From assembly GCA_009379995.1 (NCBI GenBank), contig WHSR01000002.1, positions 1-64,000 of the forward strand: a stretch of DNA of 64,000 bases. Direction: 5' to 3'. The stretch's first letter is position 1, and each line of letters begins with the position of its first letter. Both the position numbers and the translations under genes were made by a program. Below, in pieces: positions 44,038 through 52,543 of the stretch. The DNA is from Streptosporangiales bacterium. Its GTDB lineage: Bacteria > Actinomycetota > Actinomycetes > Streptosporangiales > WHSR01. The notes under the pieces are model-generated. The model searched no databases. It was not told the DNA's origin and saw only the letters and a program-made list of their open reading frames with translations.

Positions 44038-45645
44038 ATGCGTTACGCACACGAGGTCGGCAAGGTCCGGGCCGCCGAGCAGGCCCTGATGGCCCGGCTG
44101 CCCGAGGGCACGCTTATGCAGCGTGCGGCCGCCGGGCTCGCGGCCGTCTGCGCCCGGCTGCTTGTCAGTCGGGCAGCTCCGCGGCGGTCCCGGGTGTACG
44201 GCGCTCGCGTGGCGTTGTTGGTGGGCAGCGGCGACAACGGCGGCGACGCCCTGTACGCCGGGGCACGGCTCGCCCGCCGCGGCGCCGGCGTCACGGCCAT
44301 CCTGGCCGGATCGAAGGTCCACGCCCAAGGGCTCGCCGCGCTGCGCCGCGCCGGGGGACTGACCCTCGCCCTCCGCGGCGGCGAGCACGGGACGGACGGC
44401 GCCGGCGAGGACGCCCTCGCCGATGCCCTGGACACCCTCGACGGCGCGGACCTCGTCATCGACGGGTTCGTCGGCATCGGCGTCAGCGGCGGCCTCCGGG
44501 ATCCGTACGCGCGGCTGGCCTCGCGTACCTCGGAGGTGCCGGGGCTGGTGGTGGCCGTCGACGTACCGAGCGGGGTGGACGCGAGCACCGGATGCGTCGA
44601 GGGTACGGCGGTCCAGGCCGACGTCACGGTGACGTTCGGTACCTGGAAGCCGGGCCTCCTGGTCGATCCCGGCGCCTCGTACGCCGGCGTCGGAGAGCTG
44701 GTGGACATCGGCCTCGGCGACCATCTCTCCGACCCCGACGTGGTGGCGATGGGCACCGGCGACCTGGCGGCGATGCTGCCCCGGCCCAAACCGGAATCCG
44801 ACAAGTACCGCCGCGGCGTCGTCGGCGTGGTCGCGGGCGGCGAGCAGTTCACCGGGGCGGCCTCCCTCACCGTGGGAGGTGCGGTCGCCGGCGGCGCCGG
44901 CATGGTGCGCTTGGTCTCGGTGGCGGACCCGGTCGAGGTGGTCCGGGGACGCTGGCCGGAGGTGGTCACCACGGTGATCGAGCCCGGCGACGGCGCGGGG
45001 GTGTTGGGTGCCGGACGGGTGCAGGCCTGGGTGGTCGGACCTGGGCTCGGCACCGATGACGCGGCCGCGCGGGTGCTGGAGGCCGTCCTGTCCACCGAGG
45101 TGCCGGTGCTCGTCGACGCCGACGGGATCACCCTGCTCGCCCGGCACCGCGGCTGGCTGGAGCGCCGGGCCGCGCCCACCGTGCTCACCCCGCACGCCGG
45201 TGAGCTCACCCGGCTCGTCGGCGGACAGCGCGGCGAGGTGGAGGCGCGCCGGCTGGAGCACGTGCGCCGCGCGGCCGAGCAGCTCGGGGTCACTGTGCTG
45301 CTGAAGGGCTCGACGACGGTCATCGCCGAGCCGGAGCGTCCGGCGCGGGTGAACCCCACCGGCACGCCGTGGCTGGCCACCGCCGGCAGCGGCGACGTGC
45401 TATCGGGGCTCGGCGGGGCGCTGCTCGCCGGTGGGATGAACGCGCTCGACGCCGCGTCGGCCGCGGCGTACCTGCACGGGCTCGCGGCTCGGCTCACCGC
45501 GCTGCCTGCCGCTTCACCGGCCGCTTCGTCCGCCGCCGGGGTGCCCATCTCCTCGTCGGACGTCATCGAGGCACTGCCGCGCGCGTTCGGTGCGGTCTAT
45601 GGTGCTGACACCGAGGTCGTCAGCGGTGCCGACGCCGAGGAGTGA
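44038..45645 (+). CDS. nnr: Bifunctional NAD(P)H-hydrate epimerase / ADP-dependent dehydratase
   Basis: Repairs hydrated NAD(P)H; 535 residues. The N-terminal epimerase half holds VGSGDNGGDALYAGARLA and VDVPSGVDASTG. The C-terminal dehydratase half (from about 245) holds SDKYRRGVVGVVAGG, VVGPGLGTDD, LTPHAGELTRL, LKGSTTVI and the phosphate loop TAGSGDVLSG. The last 30 residues are Ala-rich. ATG with AGACGAAAG upstream. Confidence 0.97.
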   Translation: MRYAHEVGKVRAAEQALMARLPEGTLMQRAAAGLAAVCARLLVSRAAPRRSRVYGARVALLVGSGDNGGDALYAGARLARRGAGVTAILAGSKVHAQGLAALRRAGGLTLALRGGEHGTDGAGEDALADALDTLDGADLVIDGFVGIGVSGGLRDPYARLASRTSEVPGLVVAVDVPSGVDASTGCVEGTAVQADVTVTFGTWKPGLLVDPGASYAGVGELVDIGLGDHLSDPDVVAMGTGDLAAMLPRPKPESDKYRRGVVGVVAGGEQFTGAASLTVGGAVAGGAGMVRLVSVADPVEVVRGRWPEVVTTVIEPGDGAGVLGAGRVQAWVVGPGLGTDDAAARVLEAVLSTEVPVLVDADGITLLARHRGWLERRAAPTVLTPHAGELTRLVGGQRGEVEARRLEHVRRAAEQLGVTVLLKGSTTVIAEPERPARVNPTGTPWLATAGSGDVLSGLGGALLAGGMNALDAASAAAYLHGLAARLTALPAASPAASSAAGVPISSSDVIEALPRAFGAVYGADTEVVSGADAEE

Positions 45646-45672
45646 GCCATGGTCGCGTCTGCGGGTTTCACC

Positions 45673-45727
45673 TCCGATGAATGGGCCATTCACCCGGACC
45701 TATCGGCTGAGTGGCCCATTCATCGGA
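45673..45727. promoter_or_regulatory. 20-bp inverted repeat before the protease-toxin gene
   Basis: Arms TCCGATGAATGGGCCATTCA and TGAGTGGCCCATTCATCGGA pair with one mismatch around a 15-base loop. It lies 27 bases after the nnr stop and 13 bases before the ATG of the next gene, so it can be a terminator or an operator or leader element controlling the toxin gene. Confidence 0.65.
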
Positions 45728-45740
45728 TGAAGAGGGCGGC

Positions 45741-47936
45741 ATGAGCGCGGCAGACAGTTCGGCCGCGGCCGCGGGGCTGCCTCCGTCTGCCGGTTTACGG
45801 CGTGAGCCGGAGGTTCCGGTACGCCCGGACTTCTCCGAGCGTTGGGGCCGCAGGCTGGGCCGTCTCCGGGACCGGCATCCCGCTCTCGGCCGAGGGCTGC
45901 GCCGGGCGCACGCGTTGTGGTCGTGGATCGCGCTGATCCTGCTCGGCATCGCGCTGGCCGGCGTGCCCGCGGTGCGTGTCGCCCCGGTCGTCGGCTTTGG
46001 GCTGCTCGTGGCGCTCGTGCAGCTGGCAGTGCTGAGCCGGTCGCGCACCGTCTCGTTCGCCTTCTGCGCCGGCTTCCTCGTCGTGGGCGCGCTGCTCGCC
46101 GTCCCGATCGGGCTGGTCGAGGCGGTCGCGGCGACCTCGCTCGGCCTCCGCGTGGACGACCAGTTCGCCGTCGTCTACCTGGCCGGCCCGATCGAGGAGC
46201 TGCTCAAGCTCAGCCCGCTGCTGCTGCTCGTGATCTGCGCGCGGCACCGGGTGCGGCGGTTCGCCGTGGTGGACTTCTGTCTGATCGCGGCCGCCACCGG
46301 TGCGGGCTTCCAGCTGGCCGAGGACGCCGTGCGCCGGGTGGCCGCCCCGCCCGGCGCGGCGGTCCCGGCGTTCGAGGTCGCGGCGGGCTTCCAGTACGCC
46401 TGGACGCACCTGCTGCCGGGCTGGGTGGACGTCGGCTCGGTACGGTTCCCGGGGCACCTCGTCCTGACCGGCCTGATCGGGCTCGGCATCGGGCTCGCGG
46501 TACGGCTCCGCCGGCGGTACGGCCGGCTCGTGTGGCTGCTTCCGCTGTTTTGCTTCCTCCTCGCCGTACTCGACCACATGGGTTGGGCCGACGCGGTGAC
46601 GGCGATGTTCGGCGAGGAGGAGTCGCTCGGCTGGCCGGTGCAGCTGCTGCACGCCCTCTTCGGCTACGGGCATGCCGCCCGCTGGCTGCTGCTCGTCCTG
46701 CTGGTGGTCGCCGTCGTGCTGGACTACCGGGCCGTCGTCCTGGCGGAGGATCTGATCCCGCCGCTGCCCGGGAAGGCGCCGGGGGATCGTCTGGCCGCGG
46801 CGGCCGAAGGCATGGCCCAACGGATCCGAGGTACGGTGCCCGACTACGCCGCGCCGGTGTTCCATCGGCTGGCCGGCGGACTCGGCGGCGCCCTCGTCGC
46901 CTCCACCCAGGCGTTGATGCGGGCCGTCCACGAGGGTGCGGTGTTCCTGGTGGCCGCGCGGCGCGGCCCGATGGTCTTCTTCTCCGCGCTGCGCGTGGTA
47001 CGGGAACGGCGCGAGCTGGCCCAGGCCGTCCACCGTGCGGCGGGCCGGCCCCGCCGCGACGTGCCGCCACGCGCGGAGGTGCGTCGCCGGGCCGAGCGGT
47101 TGACTCGTACCCTGCTCCCGGACGCGGCCGCCCCGGCCATGGCGGGCGCGGCAGCCTCGGGCGCCGCGGTGGGTGTGCTGGCGGGTGTGCTGGCGGGTGT
47201 GCTGGCGGTGGTGGGCGTGGCGGCCGGCCTCGCCGTGGCCTCCCGGGCCGTCTGGGCCGCAGGCGCTGCCGGGGGTGCAGCCGGCGGCGGCGTGGGCCCG
47301 GCGTTCGTGGCCGCCCTCCACGACGAGCTGGCGAACTGGTGGTACGGGCTGTCCCCGCCCGGCCAGCTCGCCGCCCCGGCGGGGGCGCTCGGGCTGCTCG
47401 CCGTCCTGGGCGGGATCTGGGCGCTACCCACCGGTGCGCTGGGTGTCGGCGGTGCCGCCGGATTCCTGCGCGATCCCGGCAGGACCACCAGGGAGTTCCT
47501 CAGCAATCTCACCCCCGGCCAGGTCCTGTACTACGGGGCCGCGCGGGCGCTCGGCCTTGCGGTTCCCGAGACCGCGCGACGGGTGCTCGAGGGTGACCGC
47601 CCGTCCGCCGCCACGCAGGCTCGTCCGTCGTCCCGGCTGGCGTTCCCGCCCTGGCACCTACAGAAGCGGTACGACAGGTGCGCGCCGCTGTTCGACCTGC
47701 CGCCGCGGTACACCCAACGGCACGGCGAGCTGCTCCGGGGGGCGCTCGAGGCGTTCGTGGACGCGACGGACACGGCCCACATCCACAACGCCCGCTACGG
47801 CGGGCGGCCGGCCACCATCTACTACGACCCACGGACGCGAATCGCCGTGGTCTTCCGTCCGGGGGGCGAGTTCTGGTCGGCCTGGCGGCTCACCCCTACG
47901 CAGTACCACGACGTCGTCACCCTGGGGACGCTATGA
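45741..47936 (+). CDS. PrsW-like intramembrane protease fused to a colicin D-like C-terminal toxin domain
   Basis: 731 residues. Residues 50-370 have eight or so membrane segments with PrsW motifs: GPIEELLKL (about 149-157, the EExxK motif), FQLAED (FxxxE) and His in FPGHLVLTGLIGL. Residues 470-600 are a second Ala/Gly-rich hydrophobic block and DPGRTTREFLSNLTPGQV, a linker seen before toxin domains. Residues 634-731 resemble colicin D-type tRNA nucleases: LQKRYDRCA, RYGGRPATIYYDP, FWSAWRLTPTQYHDVVTLGTL. The expected catalytic His in the first motif appears as Cys (RCA); Ser and Trp of the second are kept. The next gene looks like the matching immunity protein. ATG 45741 is preferred over GTG 45711, which lies inside the inverted repeat. 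Confidence 0.75.
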   Translation: MSAADSSAAAAGLPPSAGLRREPEVPVRPDFSERWGRRLGRLRDRHPALGRGLRRAHALWSWIALILLGIALAGVPAVRVAPVVGFGLLVALVQLAVLSRSRTVSFAFCAGFLVVGALLAVPIGLVEAVAATSLGLRVDDQFAVVYLAGPIEELLKLSPLLLLVICARHRVRRFAVVDFCLIAAATGAGFQLAEDAVRRVAAPPGAAVPAFEVAAGFQYAWTHLLPGWVDVGSVRFPGHLVLTGLIGLGIGLAVRLRRRYGRLVWLLPLFCFLLAVLDHMGWADAVTAMFGEEESLGWPVQLLHALFGYGHAARWLLLVLLVVAVVLDYRAVVLAEDLIPPLPGKAPGDRLAAAAEGMAQRIRGTVPDYAAPVFHRLAGGLGGALVASTQALMRAVHEGAVFLVAARRGPMVFFSALRVVRERRELAQAVHRAAGRPRRDVPPRAEVRRRAERLTRTLLPDAAAPAMAGAAASGAAVGVLAGVLAGVLAVVGVAAGLAVASRAVWAAGAAGGAAGGGVGPAFVAALHDELANWWYGLSPPGQLAAPAGALGLLAVLGGIWALPTGALGVGGAAGFLRDPGRTTREFLSNLTPGQVLYYGAARALGLAVPETARRVLEGDRPSAATQARPSSRLAFPPWHLQKRYDRCAPLFDLPPRYTQRHGELLRGALEAFVDATDTAHIHNARYGGRPATIYYDPRTRIAVVFRPGGEFWSAWRLTPTQYHDVVTLGTL

Positions 47937-47956
47937 GCATTCCGGAGATCCCATGA
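47933..47956 (+). other. Seven-codon coupling ORF between toxin and immunity genes
   Basis: ATGA at 47933 overlaps the toxin stop; the frame reads MSIPEIP and stops in another ATGA that overlaps the immunity ATG at 47953. It may pass ribosomes from toxin to immunity gene and contains the GGAG ribosome-binding site. Confidence 0.4.
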
Positions 47957-48846
47957 GTGGGCGGCGGAGGCGGCACGAGCCCGGTCCGCTGCGGCCGGGC
48001 ATCGCAAAGGACCTGGTGCGCCGACTGCTTAGCCGGCCGCAGGAGCTGCAGTGGGACTGGCTGTCCGGGGAGGGCAGGGAGGCCGTGCCGTTCCCGGCCC
48101 CGGTCGCGCAACAGGCCGGAGCCGTCTTGATGGACGCGCGGATGGCCGAGCGCATGGTGCTAGCCGCGCTGCGGCTGGGCGTCGACCATCTCCTCGCCTG
48201 TCGCACCCAGCCGGAGTACCTGAACGAGCCGGTGGTCGTGCTTCCCCAGAACCCGCCGGCCCTGGCCCAGCAGGCCGCGCGGTACGGGCTCACCGACTTC
48301 CTGGTGGTTCCGCCGGGCTTCACCGCCGCGCTGCTGGTGACCACCCTTGGGTACGGAGTCGCCGCCGGTTCCCCGTCGTTCGTCGAGGCCGCGCTCGGCG
48401 CGGACGTCGACGAGGCCAAACGCAGCTTCGCCGAGTACGCCTGGGGGGCGCGGGACGTTGGCCCCACGCTGGTGGAGGCGGCCTACGCCTTCGGTTGCGT
48501 GGCCTCGGGCCCGCACCATGCGCCGCGGTGGAAGGCGTGGTCCGGCGCGTCCGAGGTGCCGCCGGGCAGCGGGGTCGGCGAGCAGCTCAGCCTGATGCGC
48601 CAACTGGCCGGGGGCAGCATCGGAGCCGACCAGTTCGTACCCGCGTGGCTGGCCGCCCGGGACCGGGAGATCGGCGACGGCGAGCACGCGGTCGGCCCGC
48701 TGGCCGACGCGCTGCGCCGGGTGCTGTACGCGGTGGACGACTTCGTGTCCGCGCCGGTGCTCCGCGGTCCGGAGGACCTCAACGAGGCGGGCCTGGTCGA
48801 GGCGATACGGGCCGGGCTGCGCATACTGATGCCTGCGCAGAGCTGA
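47953..48846 (+). CDS. Predicted immunity protein, colicin D immunity-like C-terminal domain
   Basis: 297 residues. The last 90 residues (LSLMRQLAGGSIGADQFVPAW, then LADALRRVLYAVDDFVSAP, then EDLNEAGLVEAI) have the helical pattern of the colicin D immunity family, in which an acidic helical bundle plugs the toxin. Residues 1-200 form a separate unknown domain rich in Ala/Leu with PEYLNEPVVVLPQNPPALAQQAARYGL. Position immediately after the toxin, with a seven-codon coupling frame, supports the pairing. I infer the function; the domain match is from memory of the family. Confidence 0.65.
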   Translation: MSGRRRRHEPGPLRPGIAKDLVRRLLSRPQELQWDWLSGEGREAVPFPAPVAQQAGAVLMDARMAERMVLAALRLGVDHLLACRTQPEYLNEPVVVLPQNPPALAQQAARYGLTDFLVVPPGFTAALLVTTLGYGVAAGSPSFVEAALGADVDEAKRSFAEYAWGARDVGPTLVEAAYAFGCVASGPHHAPRWKAWSGASEVPPGSGVGEQLSLMRQLAGGSIGADQFVPAWLAARDREIGDGEHAVGPLADALRRVLYAVDDFVSAPVLRGPEDLNEAGLVEAIRAGLRILMPAQS

Positions 48847-48859
48847 TGCCTACACAGAG
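48826..48859 (+). repeat. 17-bp tandem duplication across the immunity gene stop
   Basis: CTGATGCCTGCGCAGAG is followed directly by CTGATGCCTACACAGAG. The first copy codes for the protein end (MPAQS); the second creates MPTQSS and a second stop. Confidence 0.8.
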
Positions 48860-48926
48860 TTCGTGACCAAAATCGTGCCCGAAATGTCGCTTTGGCTGGT
48901 CACCGACCCTGTGAAGGGAGCGATGT

Positions 48927-50276
48927 ATGGGAGAGGTCGAGTTCGCACTCGTTGCCGAGGTTCCGGTGGATTCCGACCGCGCCCTGGTGTACGAGGAGGG
49001 GTGGCAGTCGTGGAGTCCCACGACCACGTATCGGGTCGGCGACCCTCCGGTGCGTTCACCCGACCCGCACTCGACGGCGCTGTGCTACCTGCCCGACCGC
49101 CTGCCGTCCGCCGACGTCTACCAGGGTGAAGGGCTGCTCGCTCTCGACGCCGGCGATGGCGGGCCGGTGCACGTGTTCGCCGCGCCCGACCCGCGCGCCG
49201 AGGTGCCGTCGGTGCGGGCGGGGCGGGCCGGGGACCACCTTGTCGTGCGCGCCTCCGGACCGGTCGAGCACCTCACCGACGACGGTCCGGGCGGGTTGGA
49301 GGGCGCGCTGCGGCGGTGGGCCGACGCCTACGCGGCCCGGGTCGGCATGGACTCCCCGCGCCCCGCGCCGACCGCATGGTGCTCCTGGTACCAGTACTTC
49401 ACCAAGGTGACCGAGGACGACGTCGTCGAGAACCTGGACGCGATCGACGATCTCGAGCTGCCCGTCGACGTCGTACAGATCGACGACGGATACCAGGCCG
49501 GGATCGGCGACTGGCTCACCCTGTCCGATGCCTTCCGGTCGCTGCCCGACCTGGCCGCGCGCATCCGTGACCGTGGGCGGCGCGCCGGTATCTGGGTAGC
49601 GCCGTTCCTCGTCGGCGAAGGTTCGGCCCTGCGCGCCGAGCATCCCGACTGGCTGGTCGGCGGCGGCACCCAACCAGCCGATGCCGGGCGCAACTGGGGG
49701 CAGCGGCTGTTCGCGCTCGACGTCACCCACCCGGACGCGGCGGCGTACCTGCACGAGGTCTTCGCCGTCCTGCGGGAGCAGGGTTTCGACTACTTCAAGA
49801 TCGACTTCATCTACGGCGGTGCCGTACCCGGCCATCGCCACCAGGACGCGTCGGCGCTGCAGGCGTATGCCGAGGGACTGCGCATCATCCGGGACGCGAT
49901 CGGCGACGCGTACCTGCTCGGTTGCGGCGCGCCCCTGCTGCCCACGGTGGGGCTGGTGGACGCGATGCGGGTGAGCCCGGACACCGCGCCGAGGTACGAG
50001 CCGACCCGCGACGAGCCCAGCGCTCCCTCCCAGCGGGCCGCCGAGCTGTCCGGGGCCGCCCGCGCCTACCAGCACGGCAGGTTCTGGGTGAACGACCCGG
50101 ACTGCCTGCTCGCCCGCCCGGACGTGGAGCGGCGCGCCGAGTGGGCGGCACACGTGGAGCGCTACGGCGGGCTGCGTGCGTCCAGCGACCGGCTGCTCAG
50201 CCTGGACTCGTGGGGGTTGGAGACCACCCGCCGGCTGCTCGCCGAGCCGCCCCCGACACGGTTCGACGCGCCGTAA
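48927..50276 (+). CDS. Alpha-galactosidase-like glycoside hydrolase, family GH36/GH27 clan
   Basis: 449 residues, shorter than typical GH36 (about 700). After a small N-terminal beta region (EEGWQSWSPTTTYRVG), the TIM barrel begins near 145 with TAWCSWYQYF and DVVQIDDGYQ. The nucleophile Asp lies in FDYFKIDFIYG and the acid/base Asp in MRVSPDTAPRYEP. Trp/Asp sugar-binding residues (GIWVAPFLVGEGS) are present. No signal peptide, so cytoplasmic. Substrate could be alpha-galactosides; a different sugar is possible. It starts 80 bases after the immunity gene. Confidence 0.85.
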   Translation: MGEVEFALVAEVPVDSDRALVYEEGWQSWSPTTTYRVGDPPVRSPDPHSTALCYLPDRLPSADVYQGEGLLALDAGDGGPVHVFAAPDPRAEVPSVRAGRAGDHLVVRASGPVEHLTDDGPGGLEGALRRWADAYAARVGMDSPRPAPTAWCSWYQYFTKVTEDDVVENLDAIDDLELPVDVVQIDDGYQAGIGDWLTLSDAFRSLPDLAARIRDRGRRAGIWVAPFLVGEGSALRAEHPDWLVGGGTQPADAGRNWGQRLFALDVTHPDAAAYLHEVFAVLREQGFDYFKIDFIYGGAVPGHRHQDASALQAYAEGLRIIRDAIGDAYLLGCGAPLLPTVGLVDAMRVSPDTAPRYEPTRDEPSAPSQRAAELSGAARAYQHGRFWVNDPDCLLARPDVERRAEWAAHVERYGGLRASSDRLLSLDSWGLETTRRLLAEPPPTRFDAP

Positions 50277-50324
50277 CCTGTGTGCGAAAGATCGCCCCTT
50301 GGGCCTGACTGTCACACTGGCAAC

Positions 50325-51455
50325 ATGACGACCGCGCAGCGAGCCGAGGCGCACATCGACCTGGACGCCATCCGGGCGAATGTGGCCGGCCTGCGCGCGC
50401 GCACCGGCGGCGCCGAGCTGATGGCCGTGGTCAAGGCCAACGGGTACGGCCACGGGATGGTGCCGGCCGCCAGGGCCGCGCTGAGCGGCGGGGCCACCTG
50501 GCTCGGCGTCGCGTTCCCCGACGAGGCGCTGGCCCTTCGGGCCGCCGGCATCGACGCGCCAATCCTCGCCTGGTTGGCCGTGCCCGGCGAGCCGTTCGCC
50601 GACGCGATCCGGGCGGGGATAGACCTGTCCGCCGCCGGCCCGTGGTCCATCGACGACATCGTCGCGGGCGCACGGCGGGCCGGCCGGATCGCCCGCGTGC
50701 ACCTCAAGGTGGACACCGGGCTCAGCCGGGGAGGCGCGCCGGTGGCGGACTGGCCGTCCCTGGTGGACGCCGCGCTCGCGGCGCAGGCGGACGGCTCCGT
50801 CCACATTGTCGGCGTATGGTCGCACCTGGCCTGCGCCGACCAGCCCGGACACCCCTCGATCGCCCGCCAGCTCGATTGCTTCCGCGACGCCGTCGCGTTC
50901 GCCGAGAAGGCGGGCGTGCGCCCGGAGGTGCGCCACATCGCCAACTCGGCTGCCACGCTTACCCAGACGGAGGCGTACTTCGACCTGGTGCGTCCGGGCA
51001 TCGCCACCTACGGGCTGTCCCCCATACCGGGCCGGGGCACCTTCGGACTCCGGCCCGCGATGACGCTCACCGCCCCCTTGGTGCTGGTGAAGCGGGTGCC
51101 CGAGGGCAGCGGGGTTTCGTACGGCCACCGGTACACGACCGCGCGGGACACCACGGTTGGCCTGGTCCCTCTCGGGTACGCCGACGGTGTTCCGAGGCAC
51201 GCGACGAACACGACCGAGGTTCTCGCTGGTAGGAAGCGCCGGCGGATCGCCGGGACCGTCTGCATGGACCAGTTCGTGCTCGACCTCGGCGACGACCCGG
51301 TGCGGGCCGGCGACGAGGTGGTGCTCTTCGGTCCGGGTGATCACGGCGAGCCGACCGCCCAGGACTGGGCGGACGCGCTGGGCACCATCTCCTACGAGAT
51401 CGTCAGCCGGATAGGGCCGCGGGTTCCGCGGACGTACTCCGGAGCGGCGGCGTGA
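50325..51455 (+). CDS. alr: Alanine racemase
   Basis: PLP enzyme supplying D-alanine for peptidoglycan; 376 residues. PLP Lys37 lies in AVVKANGYGHG and catalytic Tyr266 in SGVSYGHRY; RPGIATYGLSP is also present. ATG at 50325. The downstream hydrolase gene begins with a GTG overlapping its stop. Confidence 0.97.
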   Translation: MTTAQRAEAHIDLDAIRANVAGLRARTGGAELMAVVKANGYGHGMVPAARAALSGGATWLGVAFPDEALALRAAGIDAPILAWLAVPGEPFADAIRAGIDLSAAGPWSIDDIVAGARRAGRIARVHLKVDTGLSRGGAPVADWPSLVDAALAAQADGSVHIVGVWSHLACADQPGHPSIARQLDCFRDAVAFAEKAGVRPEVRHIANSAATLTQTEAYFDLVRPGIATYGLSPIPGRGTFGLRPAMTLTAPLVLVKRVPEGSGVSYGHRYTTARDTTVGLVPLGYADGVPRHATNTTEVLAGRKRRRIAGTVCMDQFVLDLGDDPVRAGDEVVLFGPGDHGEPTAQDWADALGTISYEIVSRIGPRVPRTYSGAAA

Positions 51456-52543
51456 CGGGAGGCAGGCGACGCATGGGTCTCCTGACCGCGGCGGCCGGCA
51501 TGGCGGTCGCCGGTGTCGCCGTCGGCGTCGCGACCCAGCGCTACGCCGTCGAGAGGGTACGGCGCCGCTCCGACCCGGCCGCGGGCGAGCTGTTCGGTCT
51601 CCTGCGGGGCCGTCCGCTGACGGTCCGGGCCGACGACGGCGTACCGCTGCACGTCGAGGTGCGCGACCGTTCGGACGTCGGCGACGTGGGCGCGGACCGG
51701 ACCATCGTTTTCTGCCACGGCTTCGCGCTCCACCAGGGCTGCTGGCACTACCAGATGCGTGATCTGACCGACCTGGGCCGACTGGTGTTCTGGGACCTGC
51801 GCAGCCACGGGCGCTCGGGGCGGGGTAGCCGCGAACGCTCCACGGTCGACCAGCTCGGCAAGGACCTGTACGCGGTTCTCCAAGCGACCGCGCCGCCCGA
51901 GGGCCCGGTGGTGCTCGTCGGCCACTCGATGGGCGGCATGTCGATCATGGCTCTCGCCGACCAGCACCCCGAGCTGTTCGGCAGGCAGGTGCGGGGCGTG
52001 GGCCTGATCTGCACGTCGTCGGGAAGGCTCGCCGAGGTGACGTTCGGCCTGCCGGCACTTTCGGCATGGACGGTGCGCCGGATGACCTCCGGTGTCCTCG
52101 ACGTCCTGGGCCGGCGGTCGAAGCTGGTCGAGCCCGGCCGCCGGCTGGGTCGCGACCTCGGTCTCCCGCTGGTCCGGCACTACGGGTTCTCCCAGGAGGG
52201 CGTGAGCCCGTCGTTGGTGAGGTTCGTAAACGAGATGATCGCCGGAACCCCTGTCGACGTGGTCGCCGACTTCTACCCTGCCCTCATGTCCCACGACAAG
52301 CTCACCGCGCTGGCCTCCCTGCTGCCGGACGAGACGCTCGTCGTGGCGGGTGAGAACGACAGGTTCGCGCCGGTCGACCACAGCCGGGCGATCTCGGCGG
52401 CGGTGCCGGGCGCGCGGCTGTGTGTCGTGCCGGACGCCGGTCATCTGGTGATGTTGGAATGGCCCGAGATCGTCAACGAGGCGCTGCGGGAACTGGTGGC
52501 GGAGACCTCTCGCGTCCCGGCGCGGGAGAAGCCGAGCCGGTGA
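51452..52543 (+). CDS. Alpha/beta-fold hydrolase, membrane-anchored or exported
   Basis: 363 residues. An N-terminal hydrophobic segment (LLTAAAGMAVAGVAVGVA) after a basic GGRRRM start suggests a membrane anchor. Catalytic Ser159 in GHSMGG, Asp in AGENDRFAP and His in DAGHLVMLE form the triad; VFCHGFALHQGCW is the oxyanion region. This gene follows alr in many actinobacteria. It is translated by GTGA overlap with alr and overlaps the next gene too. Substrate unknown. Confidence 0.9.
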   Translation: MTGGRRRMGLLTAAAGMAVAGVAVGVATQRYAVERVRRRSDPAAGELFGLLRGRPLTVRADDGVPLHVEVRDRSDVGDVGADRTIVFCHGFALHQGCWHYQMRDLTDLGRLVFWDLRSHGRSGRGSRERSTVDQLGKDLYAVLQATAPPEGPVVLVGHSMGGMSIMALADQHPELFGRQVRGVGLICTSSGRLAEVTFGLPALSAWTVRRMTSGVLDVLGRRSKLVEPGRRLGRDLGLPLVRHYGFSQEGVSPSLVRFVNEMIAGTPVDVVADFYPALMSHDKLTALASLLPDETLVVAGENDRFAPVDHSRAISAAVPGARLCVVPDAGHLVMLEWPEIVNEALRELVAETSRVPAREKPSR

